This document shows positions 47,296 through 56,747 of a stretch of DNA of 64,000 nucleotides, in pieces; the first letter of the stretch is position 1, and the number at the start of each line of letters is the position of its first letter. Both the position numbers and the translations under genes were made by a program. The notes under the pieces were generated by a model. The model was not told the origin of the DNA. It was given only the letters and a program-made list of their open reading frames with translations, and made no database searches. Source of the stretch: Corynebacterium appendicis CIP 107643 (GTDB taxonomy: Bacteria > Actinomycetota > Actinomycetes > Mycobacteriales > Mycobacteriaceae); the NCBI RefSeq assembly GCF_030408415.1, contig NZ_CP046976.1, positions 1,054,001-1,118,000 on the forward strand, given 5' to 3'.

Positions 47296-48081
47296 TCAAT
47301 CGGTGATTGAGTCTGAACTGAACACTGGTTGGCCGTTCGAGGCGGTCAACCCGCCGTCGACCGGGAGGTTGACGCCTGTGATGAAGCGAGCATCGTCGCT
47401 GGCGAGGAAGGCGATAGCGTTCGCGACTTCCTCGGGTTCACCGGCCCGCCTCAGTGGGATGCGCTCGGTGAACCGTTCGACGAGGGCGGGACTGTCGGTG
47501 ATGTACTGGGTGAGCTCGGTGCGCACGTAAGTTGGGCACACCGCGTTAACTCGGACTCCGTGTGCACCTTCGTCCAGGGCCAGTGCCCGGGTGAGGTTGG
47601 AGACGGCGCCCTTCGTGACGCTGTAGATGCTCATACCCCAGTCCCCACCGATGCCAGCAACAGAGGAGACGTTGACGATCGCTCCTTGCGTCTGGCGCAG
47701 GTGCGGCAGGACGTCGCGGCACAGGTGGATGACGGCTTCGGTGTTGATAGCGAACGCTTCTCGCCAGTCGTCCCAGAAGGATTCGTCGAGGATGCTGCCT
47801 TCCCACGCGACTCCGGCGTTGTTGACGAGCCCGTCGATCTGCCCGAACGCGTCATCCGCCTGCTTGATGAGATCCGTACAGGTTTCGGGGGCGCTCAGAT
47901 CACCCGGTACGAGCAGAGTGCGGGCCGTGTCGAGGCTCTCGGCCACAGCCTGGAGCTTCGCGTGGCTTCTACTGGCCAGGACGAGGTTGGCCCCCTCGTG
48001 GTGCAGACGGCGGGCGGTGGCGGCGCCGATGCCTCCGCTCGCGCCGGTGATGACGACGGTGCGTCCGTCGAATCGCTTCAT
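47296..48081 (-). CDS. Short-chain dehydrogenase/reductase
   Basis: A 261-residue classical SDR: NAD(P)-binding TGASGGIGAATARRLH (about 13-28), NNAGVAW, catalytic Ser in VNVSSVAGIGG, YSVTK (Tyr and Lys), and PVDGGLTASNG at the end. A ketoreductase role on the pathway's amino ketone is inferred from context. The ATG at 48081 is preceded by AAGGAG. It is the last gene of the leftward operon, 70 nt after metK. Confidence 0.88.
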   Translation of the reverse strand: MKRFDGRTVVITGASGGIGAATARRLHHEGANLVLASRSHAKLQAVAESLDTARTLLVPGDLSAPETCTDLIKQADDAFGQIDGLVNNAGVAWEGSILDESFWDDWREAFAINTEAVIHLCRDVLPHLRQTQGAIVNVSSVAGIGGDWGMSIYSVTKGAVSNLTRALALDEGAHGVRVNAVCPTYVRTELTQYITDSPALVERFTERIPLRRAGEPEEVANAIAFLASDDARFITGVNLPVDGGLTASNGQPVFSSDSITD

Positions 48082-48151
48082 GACGTCTCCTTCGGTGGTC
48101 GTTCGCCTACTGGACGGCGATGCGCAGGTCGTCGGCGCGGTCGGTGCGCTC

Positions 48152-49291
48152 TCAGGTGAACTCGGGAAGCTCCCGGCCGAAGTGCCCGTAGGCGGCGGTC
48201 TGGGCGTAGATCGGGCGCAGCAACTCAAGATCGCGAATGATCGCTCCGGGGCGTAGGTTGAAGACCTCCCGGACAGCACGCGCGATCGCCTGGTCCTCGA
48301 CGGTGCCGGTCTCGAACGTTTCGACGTAGAGGCCGACGGGGTTGGCTTTGCCGATGGCGTAGGCGACCTGGACCTCAGCGCGTTCGGCGAGGCCTGCGGC
48401 GACGATGTTCTTCGCCACCCACCGCATCGCGTATGCTGCGGACCGGTCGACCTTGGACGGGTCCTTCCCGCGGAAGGCGCCGCCGTGCCGTGCTGCGCCC
48501 CCGTAGGTGTCGATGATGATCTTGCGTCCGGTCAACCCTGCGTCGGCCTTCGGGCCACCCATGACGAAGCTGCCGGAGGGGTTCACATGCAATTTCATGC
48601 CCGAGAGGTCCAGCCCGGTCTCCTCGACGACGGGGCGGATGACGGCATCGTCGAGAGCGTCACAAAGCTGGTCCTGCGTCATGTCGGGGTGATGTTGGGT
48701 GGAGACGACGACGGTGTCGACGGTGCGGGGCGTAGCCCCGTCGTAGCCGAGCGTGACCTGGGTCTTGCCGTCAGGTCGCAGGAACGGCAACTGGCCTGAC
48801 TTTCGCGCTGTCGTGAGACGCTCGGCCAATCGGTGGGCAGTCCGGATTGCTAGAGGCATCAGTTCGGGGGTCTCGTTCGTGGCGTAGCCGAACATGAGGC
48901 CCTGGTCTCCTGCGCCCTGCTGGTCGTGGAGATAGGAGGCGGTGCCGTTGCGGGATTCTTCGGAGCTGCTGACGCCGTCGCCGATCTCGGGAGACTGTTC
49001 CCCGATCGACACGGTCACGCCACAGGAGTCGCCGTCGAAACCCATCTCACTGGAGGTGTAGCCGATGCCGTTGATGACGCGGCGGGCGATGGCGGCGATG
49101 TCGGCGTATCCGCTGGCGCGGATTTCTCCGGCGACATGGACCAGACCGGTAGTGACGAGCGTTTCCACGGCGGTGCGGGAGTGGGCGTCTTGAGTGATGA
49201 GTGTGTCAAGGATGTTGTCGCTGATCTGGTCGCAGATCTTGTCGGGGTGGCCTTCGGTCACCGATTCCGACGTGAAAAGTCGTAGCGTCAT
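48152..49291 (-). CDS. metK: S-adenosylmethionine synthetase, pathway-associated copy
   Basis: A 379-residue Met[24 protein letters not shown] at the N-terminus, [31 protein letters not shown] and [22 protein letters not shown]. All three domains are present. Its location inside a biosynthetic operon beside a fused methyltransferase suggests a dedicated SAM supply, with the housekeeping copy presumably elsewhere in the genome. The loop before the lysine-rich motif ([11 protein letters not shown]) is one glycine shorter than usual (GGGAF). The ATG at 49291 has AGAAGGA upstream. Confidence 0.92.
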   Translation of the reverse strand: MTLRLFTSESVTEGHPDKICDQISDNILDTLITQDAHSRTAVETLVTTGLVHVAGEIRASGYADIAAIARRVINGIGYTSSEMGFDGDSCGVTVSIGEQSPEIGDGVSSSEESRNGTASYLHDQQGAGDQGLMFGYATNETPELMPLAIRTAHRLAERLTTARKSGQLPFLRPDGKTQVTLGYDGATPRTVDTVVVSTQHHPDMTQDQLCDALDDAVIRPVVEETGLDLSGMKLHVNPSGSFVMGGPKADAGLTGRKIIIDTYGGAARHGGAFRGKDPSKVDRSAAYAMRWVAKNIVAAGLAERAEVQVAYAIGKANPVGLYVETFETGTVEDQAIARAVREVFNLRPGAIIRDLELLRPIYAQTAAYGHFGRELPEFT

Positions 49292-49376
49292 GGTTTGTCC
49301 TTCTTCTCGGGCGGTATCGCGGTCGGGTGGGCGGTGGGGAGCCCCGAGTGTGGTGCTCCCCACCGCCCGTGATCGC

Positions 49377-50825
49377 TTAGTGGGGTGCGGCGTTCAGCGT
49401 GGGCGTCTTGCGCAGGAGCACGGCCAGTCCGGCCAGGGCGGCGGCGCACGCTCCGATGACGATCAGGAGCACGGCGCGGTAACCGTCGGTGCCGGATGTC
49501 GAGAGCGCGGTGATGGTGGTGTAGATGCTGCCGAGCACGGTCACCGAGAGGAGGCTGCCGAATTCGTAGGAGACTTCCTCGACGGCGGAGGCCATGCCTG
49601 CGCGTTCGGGGGCGACGTTGGTGATGATCGTCGAGGACGCGACGGTGATCAGCACGCCGATGCCTGTGCCGGCGACGAACAGGCTCAGTCCCAGCCAGGT
49701 GATGTGGGTGTTGAGGGTGAGTGTGGCCAGGCCGTATCCGAGACCGGCCAGGACGGCCGCGACCAGCAGCAGCGCTCGCGGCCCGATGCGGGTCAGGAGC
49801 GAACCGCTGGCCAGGGAGGTGATCGTCGCGCCGACGGCGATGCAGCCTACGAGCAGCCCGGCCTGTAGGGGCGTGTACCCGGCGGCGGTCTGGAAATAGA
49901 GCGAGGTCACTGCCCCTATGCCGGCGAAGACGAAGGTGCTTAGCCCGGCGGCGAGGACACCGGCGGACACGGCGGCGTTACGGAAGATCGTGAAGTCCAG
50001 CAGCGGCGTGTCCAGTCGGCGCTGTCGGGTTACGAACAGCGCGAAGCCGGCCAGGGCGGCGACCAGCGAGATCCCGATGATCGTCGCGGACGGCGAGGTG
50101 GAGGCGATTTCCTTGATCGCGGCGACCAGCCCTGTCAGGCCCATGAGCGCCCAGATGGAGGAGACCAGGTCCCACGGGACGGCTGATTCTTCGGCGGCTT
50201 TCGGGGCGAAGATCGCGGTGAGGATGAACGTCACGATCACGATCGGCACGTTGATCAGGAACACTGACCCCCACCAGAACCACTCGAGCAGGAGCCCGCC
50301 GACGAGGGGCCCGAAAGCGATTCCACCGATCGACACGCTCGACCAGACTGCGATGGCGATGTTGCGTTCGCGTTCGTCGTCAAAGGTGATGCGGATGATC
50401 GCCAGGGTTGCCGGGAGCATGAGGGCTGCGCCGATGGCGAGCAGTGCGCGGGAGAAGATGAGGATGCCCGGTGTCGGTGAGAACGCCGCGATGAGCGAGG
50501 CCAGCCCGAACAGGGCGATCCCGAGGAGGAACACTCGTTTGTGGCCGTAGCGGTCTCCGAGGGTGCCGGTGCCCAGGAGCAGGCCGGTCATGACCAGCGG
50601 GTACATGTTGATGATCCACAGGGACTCGCTGGTGCTCGCCCCCAGAGCGTCCTCGAGCACGGGGACGGCGATGTAGAGGATCGAGGTGTCAATCGTGGCC
50701 AGCAGGAGGCCGAGGGAAACGGCGGTGAGGACGATCCATCGGCCTCGCTGGGCGCGGGTATCCGCGGGAGCGGGAGTGTCGGCGTCGAAGGTTCCGGGTC
50801 GGGTGTTGCCGTTGTCGTGAGTCAT
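49377..50825 (-). CDS. MFS multidrug exporter, DHA2 family
   Basis: A 482-residue protein with about 14 hydrophobic segments. It has DHA2/EmrB-type motifs: [18 protein letters not shown], the loop [16 protein letters not shown], and motif C-like [24 protein letters not shown]. Such pumps export drugs with protons, so this is the likely exporter for the operon's product. Its ATG overlaps the GNAT stop (ATGA) and it is translationally coupled. Confidence 0.88.
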   Translation of the reverse strand: MTHDNGNTRPGTFDADTPAPADTRAQRGRWIVLTAVSLGLLLATIDTSILYIAVPVLEDALGASTSESLWIINMYPLVMTGLLLGTGTLGDRYGHKRVFLLGIALFGLASLIAAFSPTPGILIFSRALLAIGAALMLPATLAIIRITFDDERERNIAIAVWSSVSIGGIAFGPLVGGLLLEWFWWGSVFLINVPIVIVTFILTAIFAPKAAEESAVPWDLVSSIWALMGLTGLVAAIKEIASTSPSATIIGISLVAALAGFALFVTRQRRLDTPLLDFTIFRNAAVSAGVLAAGLSTFVFAGIGAVTSLYFQTAAGYTPLQAGLLVGCIAVGATITSLASGSLLTRIGPRALLLVAAVLAGLGYGLATLTLNTHITWLGLSLFVAGTGIGVLITVASSTIITNVAPERAGMASAVEEVSYEFGSLLSVTVLGSIYTTITALSTSGTDGYRAVLLIVIGACAAALAGLAVLLRKTPTLNAAPH

Positions 50826-51385
50826 TCGGTGTGCTTTCTTTGGTCCCATTCGTTCTTGAGCATGGCGAAGGTGAACTCGTCACCCCATTCGCCCTTGAAG
50901 ATCTCCAGCTCGCGGAAGTGAGCTTCCTTGCGCAGCCCGAGTCGTTCCATGAGCCGGGCGGAGGCGTCGTTTCTCGGGTCGCATCGCCCGATGATGCGGT
51001 GCAGGTTCAGGGTCTCGAATCCCAGTCGGAGCATTTCGACGGCCGCTTCCGAGGCGAGTCCTTTGCCCTGGTATTCGGGGTGGAAGACATATCCGAACTC
51101 GCCCTGGGAGTTGTCCCGGCTCAGCAGCGTCAGCAGCACGTAGCCGATGACGGTGCCGTTGTAGTCGACGGCCAGCAGGAGGGTGTCCCCGTCGTTTTCG
51201 AGCTTGGTCTGGGTCACCCGCTTGGCCAGTTCCTCGGCGTTGTCCGCGCGCGTGCGGGGCTCGTTGAAGAGGTACCTCGCGACGTCGTCGCGGGATTCGA
51301 AGTCGAACATGTCGTCTTCGTCTGCGGGCGTGAATGGTCTGATGATCAGGCGGGAGGTAGTGATGGGCTGATCGAGGTGGAACAT
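50822..51385 (-). CDS. GNAT-family N-acetyltransferase (RimJ/RimL type)
   Basis: A 187-residue acetyltransferase: TSRLIIRPFTPADEDDMF at the start, GYVFHPEYQGKGLASEAA (acetyl-CoA pyrophosphate-binding loop) and LHRIIGRCDPRNDASARLMERLGLRKEAHFRE, the RimJ/L signature. In this context it may acetylate a toxic amine intermediate or product as self-protection; that is inferred. It is coupled to both neighbours: the amidohydrolase stop overlaps its ATG (TAATG), and its stop overlaps the exporter ATG. Confidence 0.88.
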   Translation of the reverse strand: MFHLDQPITTSRLIIRPFTPADEDDMFDFESRDDVARYLFNEPRTRADNAEELAKRVTQTKLENDGDTLLLAVDYNGTVIGYVLLTLLSRDNSQGEFGYVFHPEYQGKGLASEAAVEMLRLGFETLNLHRIIGRCDPRNDASARLMERLGLRKEAHFRELEIFKGEWGDEFTFAMLKNEWDQRKHTE

Positions 51386-54300
51386 TACTTTCTCCTTCTG
51401 CAGCACGTGTGTGCGGTCATGGTCAGTGCGACGCTGCCGGTGGCGTCCGACGGGTCGCGGTAGGGGTCGAGCAGGTCCGAGATTCGGTGCCGGTGGCCGT
51501 CGACGAACACGTCGCGAATCCTGACGGTATCGGCGATATCGTCCAGGGGGTCGCCGTCAATGATGAGCATGTCGGCATGTGCCCCGACGGTGAGTTGTCC
51601 GAGGAGTTCGCTGGCTCCGAGGGCTTTGGCCGCGTTGACCGTTCCGGTGCGCAGCGCGTCCACCGGGGTGAAGCCGTGGCGGACGAGGGCCCGGAGATTG
51701 GTGTGAATGCTGACGCCGAGGTCGTCCAAGGGGGCATCGGTACCGAGCACCACGAGGCCGCCGGCTTCGTTCACCGACCGCAACAGGTCCACGTCACCGC
51801 GGGTCCATGCCAGGTTGATGGGGTCGGGGTCCGTGGTAGCTTGCTCGGCCTTGTCCTGGAGTCGGCGGTAGTCCCACCAGGGGTAGAGCACCCGGGTGCG
51901 TTCATCGTCAACGAGGTCGCGGGAGTCGGCGTGGACTTCCGCTGCGAACAGCAGTGTCGATGACACCCAGAAGTCTCCGCCCGAGAGCAGGGACACGGTG
52001 TCGGCCGCGGTGAGTCCTTTCGCGGCGCTGAGGGTGCGGGAATAGCCGAGCCGGTTCCCGCCGCCGGTGTGCTCCATGCCGTGCAGACCCGAGGCGACTG
52101 CGGGGTAGACGTAGTGGGAGATCACGGGAATCCCATGGGCGGCGAGCCCGTCGACGAGTCGGCGCTCGAGGGTGACGGGGAGGCGCTGGTAGGACTTCAC
52201 GCAGCTATAGCCGAGGGCGAGGATGCGTTCGATCTCCCGGTCGACCTGCTCAGCCGAAGTCACGCACCGCATGAACCCGAACGAGCACCGGTTGCCGTCG
52301 AGAGGCTCGCCGTTGTTGAGGAACCGCGGGCCGATACCGACGCCGGCGTGGACGGCTTCGCGTGTCTCGCGTGCTTCGTAGGCGAGGTCGCCGGCCGAGC
52401 GGCTGGTAGTCACGCCATAGGCCAGCCAGAGGCGGCCTTGCCGGTTTCCCCAGGCCCGGCCTCGCATGTGCCAGTGGTTGTGCATGTCGATCAACCCCGG
52501 TATCAGCGTGTACGGGGAGGCGTCGACGTCTGCCGTGTGGGCTTCATCGGCAGGCCGGATATCGGTGATCGTGCCGTCCTCAATCGTGACGTCGACGTTG
52601 TGCTGGTAGTCCTTGTCCACCCCGTTCCAGAGTCGTCCGGCGCGCAGCGTGAACCGCTCGGGTCGTGCCTGCCGGGTGTAATCGAGGGACGGCCGTACGT
52701 CGGCAGAGGCGGTGAGCAGATGGAACGTGCCCAAAGACAGGAACGCGACCTCTCCCGATGCGGAGCTGGTGACCCCGTCGGCGATCGCGTCGGAGGCGAC
52801 GGTGGCCTCGGCGGTGACCCGCCCGGACCTGTCGACCGGGGCGCGGTGCAGCCTGCTTTCGCAGACCGCGTAGACTGCGGTGCCATCGGCAGCCCAGACG
52901 GGGCCGTCGTGGTTGCGTGTCGCGATCGACAGACCCGGTGAGAATGGTTGGGTGAACGTCTCACCGCTGGCGAGGTCGAGGACGAGCACCTCGTTGAGGC
53001 CGCTGTCCGAGCGTGGCGAGGCCGGCTGGTGCACGGCCATCGCGATCTTCTGAGAGTCAGGCGACCACGTCGCCTTTCCCGGTGTCTCGTGCCCGGTCAG
53101 CAGTTCGGTGACCGTGCCGGAGGCGAGCTCGAGCCGGTGCGTGCCGCCGGCTTCATCGTGGAACACCACTGATGTACCGTCCGGTGACACCGATGGCAGG
53201 AGCGCACCGTTCTTCTCGAATGTCAGCTGCGTGTCCGTGCCGTCGGCAGGGACGTGGCGCCACAAGTTGACGATTCCCTTCCGGTCGCTGGTGTAGATGA
53301 TCGCGGCCCCGTCGGGTTCCCAGGAGGGATCGGCGTTGAAGTAGCCGTCGTCTGCGACCACGCTGGTGTCGCCGGAGGCATCGGTCAGCCATAAGGCGTT
53401 GAGCGCGCGGAAACAGATCCGGTCACCATCCGGGGACAGCGCCGCCCCGGTCAGCCCGAGTGCGGGACCATGCGCCTCCAGATCCAGGCGCGGCTTGATC
53501 GCCGCAGGGGCGGCCGCCGCCGACAGAGCGACCTCGAACGGCACGGCAGACGTGCTTGTTCCAGTGAGCGTGCGCCGGCGGATCTCCCCGCTGGTGGCAT
53601 ACATGAACTCCGTGTCCGACAGCCACGCCGCCGGCAGCGGTGCGGGCTCTTCGTCCTCGGGGTCAGTGAGGCGTTGCCCGTCGTGTTCGAGCCACGCCTG
53701 CGGGGTGTGCGAGACGACGTAGATCAGCTTGCCCGATGGTGAGTACGACAGTCCCCGGATGGTATGACCCTCCTCGACCGTGTGCAGTGTTTTCGTGCTG
53801 CCGGTCGTGATGTGGAGCTGTTCGATGTGAGTGTCGTCGGCGACATAGACGATGTGCTTGCCGCCGGGATGCCACCGCGGTGAGTGGTAGGACCGTTGGT
53901 CGTCGGTCCCGATGAGGACATGCCGGTCTCCGCCTCGCACGCCAATACGGCACACGGCACTGGTGCCTCCGGCGTCGGAGATGAACACGATGTCCTTGCC
54001 GTTGGGCGAGACGTGCGGGTCCTGGTCGTCCTCGGTTCCCGTGGTCAGACGGGTGACGGCGCCGGTGCGCAGGTCGAGGGCGCACAGATCGTAGGTGCCG
54101 TGCCGGAATGACTGGAACACGACGGTGCGCCCGTTCGGGGTCAGGCTCGGCCAGGTGGCGTCTTCGACATCGTCGGTGAGGCGGCGCGCTTGCCCGCCTC
54201 CGGCGGGCAGGCGCCACAGCACATTGCCGACGTCGATGATCGTGACGTCGCTGCCGGGATGCGTGCTCAGCGTGATGTTCGTGGCCGTGCTGACGGTGGC

Positions 54301-54420
54301 ACCCGCCCCGCCGGCGTGCGCGCGGGGTGCGAGGGTGCCGGGTTCGAGCAGGGCGGCGGTGGCCGCGACGGCGACGCCGCCTTGGAGGAATCCTCGTCGG
54401 CTGATGAGTGCGTCCATCAA
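51385..54420 (-). CDS. Tat-exported beta-propeller amidohydrolase
   Basis: A 1011-residue protein. A twin-arginine signal (SRRGFLQGG, then a hydrophobic stretch ending APRAHA) directs folded export. Residues about 50-600 contain TolB/PD40-type propeller repeats, e.g. WPSLTPNGRTVVFQSFRHG, DPHVSPNGKDIVFIS and PSVSPDGTSVVFHDE. A metal-dependent amidohydrolase domain (about 600-1000) follows, with HNHWH at about 645-650, the later histidines VISHYVYP and GMEHTGG, the Asp in VLGTDAP, and the VGAHADMLIIDGDPLDDI end. It would hydrolyse amides or esters outside the membrane. Placement before GNAT and exporter suggests it unmasks an exported product. The start overlaps the upstream stop; Met4 is an alternative. 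Confidence 0.82.
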   Translation of the reverse strand: MMDALISRRGFLQGGVAVAATAALLEPGTLAPRAHAGGAGATVSTATNITLSTHPGSDVTIIDVGNVLWRLPAGGGQARRLTDDVEDATWPSLTPNGRTVVFQSFRHGTYDLCALDLRTGAVTRLTTGTEDDQDPHVSPNGKDIVFISDAGGTSAVCRIGVRGGDRHVLIGTDDQRSYHSPRWHPGGKHIVYVADDTHIEQLHITTGSTKTLHTVEEGHTIRGLSYSPSGKLIYVVSHTPQAWLEHDGQRLTDPEDEEPAPLPAAWLSDTEFMYATSGEIRRRTLTGTSTSAVPFEVALSAAAAPAAIKPRLDLEAHGPALGLTGAALSPDGDRICFRALNALWLTDASGDTSVVADDGYFNADPSWEPDGAAIIYTSDRKGIVNLWRHVPADGTDTQLTFEKNGALLPSVSPDGTSVVFHDEAGGTHRLELASGTVTELLTGHETPGKATWSPDSQKIAMAVHQPASPRSDSGLNEVLVLDLASGETFTQPFSPGLSIATRNHDGPVWAADGTAVYAVCESRLHRAPVDRSGRVTAEATVASDAIADGVTSSASGEVAFLSLGTFHLLTASADVRPSLDYTRQARPERFTLRAGRLWNGVDKDYQHNVDVTIEDGTITDIRPADEAHTADVDASPYTLIPGLIDMHNHWHMRGRAWGNRQGRLWLAYGVTTSRSAGDLAYEARETREAVHAGVGIGPRFLNNGEPLDGNRCSFGFMRCVTSAEQVDREIERILALGYSCVKSYQRLPVTLERRLVDGLAAHGIPVISHYVYPAVASGLHGMEHTGGGNRLGYSRTLSAAKGLTAADTVSLLSGGDFWVSSTLLFAAEVHADSRDLVDDERTRVLYPWWDYRRLQDKAEQATTDPDPINLAWTRGDVDLLRSVNEAGGLVVLGTDAPLDDLGVSIHTNLRALVRHGFTPVDALRTGTVNAAKALGASELLGQLTVGAHADMLIIDGDPLDDIADTVRIRDVFVDGHRHRISDLLDPYRDPSDATGSVALTMTAHTCCRRRK

Positions 54421-56729
54421 CTCTCCTTGACCGCGAGGATGTATCGCGGAAGCTTGTCATGGTCCCGGTGACTGGTGATCTGCCCGAAGCCGGCGTCGGT
54501 GAGGATCGTGAGGATGTCGTCGAGGGCTGCGTCGTAGTGCTCGAGGGCGAACGTGCCTCCCGGTCGCAGGAGTCGGTGCGCGGTGTGTGCCACGACGCGG
54601 GTGAGGTCGAGGCCGTCCGCGCCCGAGTACAGCGCCGTCTTGGGCTGGTAGACCGCCCATTCGCTGGGCATGTGCAGGTCCGTGGGCACATAGGGCGGGT
54701 TCGCGGTGACGAGATCCGTCGTGCCGGTCAGGTCATCGGCGAAGCTCTCGCTGCCGATGTCGGCCTGGAGGAACTGGACCCTCCCGGCATCGACGCTCTC
54801 CAGACGGTCGGCGTTCTCTTGGGCGCATGCCACGGCGGATTCAGCCACGTCGGCTCCGATCACGCGTGCCTGGGGCAGCCGGGTCGCGACCGCCAGGGCG
54901 ATGGCTCCGGTCCCGGTGCACAGATCGACGACCATCGGCGTGGGCGTGGAGAGGTTCTCGATCGCGGCATCGACCATGGCCTCGGAGTGCACTCGTGGGA
55001 TGAACACGTCCGGGCGGACGGTGAGATCGAGTCCGAGAACATGGACGTGCCCGGTCAGGTACTCCAGGGGCTCCCGGTGGCTGCGCCTCGCCACGAGGTT
55101 AAGGAACTGCTCGCGTTCGGCCGTATCCGGTGCCGTCGTGTCGTCGGTGGTGCCGAAGGTGTGCTCGGCCAGCGCCTGGGCGTCGGCGGCGGGGGTGGGG
55201 ACGTTCGCCGCGTGCAGCTGCCGCGTCGCGTTCCGGGTGAGTTCTGCCCGGGTGGGGGCCGGTGCCCGATCCGGTGCGCCGAACTTCTCGCGGGTGGCGT
55301 CGTAGTAGTCGCGCAGCCACTGCACCATTTGCGGGTGCAGGCGCGAGGAGGCGACCAGTTCGGGCGGTGGCGTGAAGTCGTCGTCGATCTGATCGGCCCA
55401 GTTCTGGTAGATCGGCTGGAGATCGGCTTCGAGGTATTCCTGCCAGTCGGTGGGGATCGTCCAATGGTGCTCGTAGCCGGTGGCGAGCATGTGCTGGACG
55501 GTGGTGTCGATGATGCGGGGCCGGCCGCCGGCCCGCTGGACCGGGGCACGTTCGGGGGTGAACAGCGACAGGTCCGCCTCGCCACTGCCACCGGTGAGAC
55601 GGTCGGCGAACTCCTGGGCGATCAGCGGCGACAGGAACAGGCCGTCGCGGTAGGTGCCGGTGGTCATCCACAGACCCTGGACCGGGGTCTCGCCCAGCAG
55701 GGGGAACCCGTCGAGGGAGACAGGCCGGTTGCCGACGTTGATGCGCCGCACACTGCTCGACCAGAGGTTTCGTCGGATCTGACGGTGTGCGCATCCGAGG
55801 ACGAACTCCAGATCGCGCAGGACCGGTTCGGTCATCACGGTCGGGTTAATGATGTTGGTCGCGCCGACGTAGACCTGCCCCAGGCCTCGCGGGACGACAT
55901 GGAGGCCGCAGGCGAACGCGCGGTTCGGGGTCCGGATCACGGACTGGGGCTGGGTGCCGTCATGGGTGGTCATCACTGCGGAGACCCCGTAGCCGGCGAC
56001 CAGGCGCGGGATGGTGGCGCCGAGCCCGGGGACGGAGTCGATGAGCGCCTGGGAGCCCACTCCGGCGGCGAGCACGACCTGGCCAGCTTCGATCACGTCC
56101 CCGTTGTCCAGAACCACGGCGCGGATGCGGCCGTGGTCTTCGCGCAGGCTCACGGCCCGTTCGTGGATGAGGGTGCAGCCGCGGGCGGCGGCGGCGCCTT
56201 CGAGGCGTGCCAGGAGACGGCCGGAGTCGACGGCGTGCTCGCCGGGGATGTGGATCGCTTCGAGTGGACGGGAGTTCGGGTCGGCGTCGACCCAGCCGAT
56301 GTCGTCGACGTCGACGGTGTCGAAGGGCTCGTTGTTCTCCTGCAGGGTCTTCTGGATGGCGGAGAAGTTCTCGGTGTCGATCTCGCGGGTACCGACGGTG
56401 TTAAGGATGACCGTGGTGCCCGAGGCGGTGAACAGGTCGGTGCCATCCAGGGGTGAGTGGTCGGAGATCTTCTCGACCCAGTCGGGCCAGAGCTCTTTGG
56501 CTTTCAGGTCGAGGGCGAACTTCGTCCGTCCTGGATCGTCGCTGATGAGGTCGGCGGTGACCTCACCGAAGCAGCCGAGCATGGCACCTGCGGCGGTCGA
56601 TGCCGCGTACTGCCGGTTCTCGGGGCCGATCAGCGCGACGGTGAGGCCGCGGTCGGCGAGTTCGACGGCGAGGGAGCTGCCGATGGCTCCGTTGCCGACG
56701 ACGATGGCATCGAATGTCTGTGTGGTCAT
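54417..56729 (-). CDS. Fusion of a DAO-type FAD oxidase and a PrmC-like methyltransferase
   Basis: A 770-residue protein. Residues 1-385 form a glycine/D-amino-acid oxidase domain: VVGNGAIGSSLAVELADRGLTV (FAD), ASTAAGAMLG and the C-terminal TTGTYRDGLFLSPLIAQ. A helical linker follows (about 385-490). Residues about 490-770 resemble full-length PrmC/HemK: REPLEYLTGHVHVLGL, VFIPRVHSEAMV, VVDLCTGTGAIALAVATRLP and NPPYVP at 677-682. PrmC methylates glutamine in release factors; the NPPY motif methylates planar amide or amine nitrogen. Here oxidation and N-methylation of a pathway amine are inferred. MnmC also joins such activities but in reverse order and with a different methyltransferase. A good AGGAG site precedes the ATG. 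Confidence 0.82.
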   Translation of the reverse strand: MTTQTFDAIVVGNGAIGSSLAVELADRGLTVALIGPENRQYAASTAAGAMLGCFGEVTADLISDDPGRTKFALDLKAKELWPDWVEKISDHSPLDGTDLFTASGTTVILNTVGTREIDTENFSAIQKTLQENNEPFDTVDVDDIGWVDADPNSRPLEAIHIPGEHAVDSGRLLARLEGAAAARGCTLIHERAVSLREDHGRIRAVVLDNGDVIEAGQVVLAAGVGSQALIDSVPGLGATIPRLVAGYGVSAVMTTHDGTQPQSVIRTPNRAFACGLHVVPRGLGQVYVGATNIINPTVMTEPVLRDLEFVLGCAHRQIRRNLWSSSVRRINVGNRPVSLDGFPLLGETPVQGLWMTTGTYRDGLFLSPLIAQEFADRLTGGSGEADLSLFTPERAPVQRAGGRPRIIDTTVQHMLATGYEHHWTIPTDWQEYLEADLQPIYQNWADQIDDDFTPPPELVASSRLHPQMVQWLRDYYDATREKFGAPDRAPAPTRAELTRNATRQLHAANVPTPAADAQALAEHTFGTTDDTTAPDTAEREQFLNLVARRSHREPLEYLTGHVHVLGLDLTVRPDVFIPRVHSEAMVDAAIENLSTPTPMVVDLCTGTGAIALAVATRLPQARVIGADVAESAVACAQENADRLESVDAGRVQFLQADIGSESFADDLTGTTDLVTANPPYVPTDLHMPSEWAVYQPKTALYSGADGLDLTRVVAHTAHRLLRPGGTFALEHYDAALDDILTILTDAGFGQITSHRDHDKLPRYILAVKES

Positions 56730-56747
56730 GGGGGTTCTCCTGGTGAG

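Noticed and set aside
54408..56456. 682-codon plus-strand frame opposite the oxidase-methyltransferase fusion
   Set aside because: Low-complexity Gly/Arg/Val-rich translation without motifs; the minus strand encodes recognisable FAD and methyltransferase domains.
54417..56729. MnmC tRNA-modification enzyme
   Set aside because: MnmC has the methyltransferase first and of a different type; here the oxidase is first and the second domain is PrmC-like.
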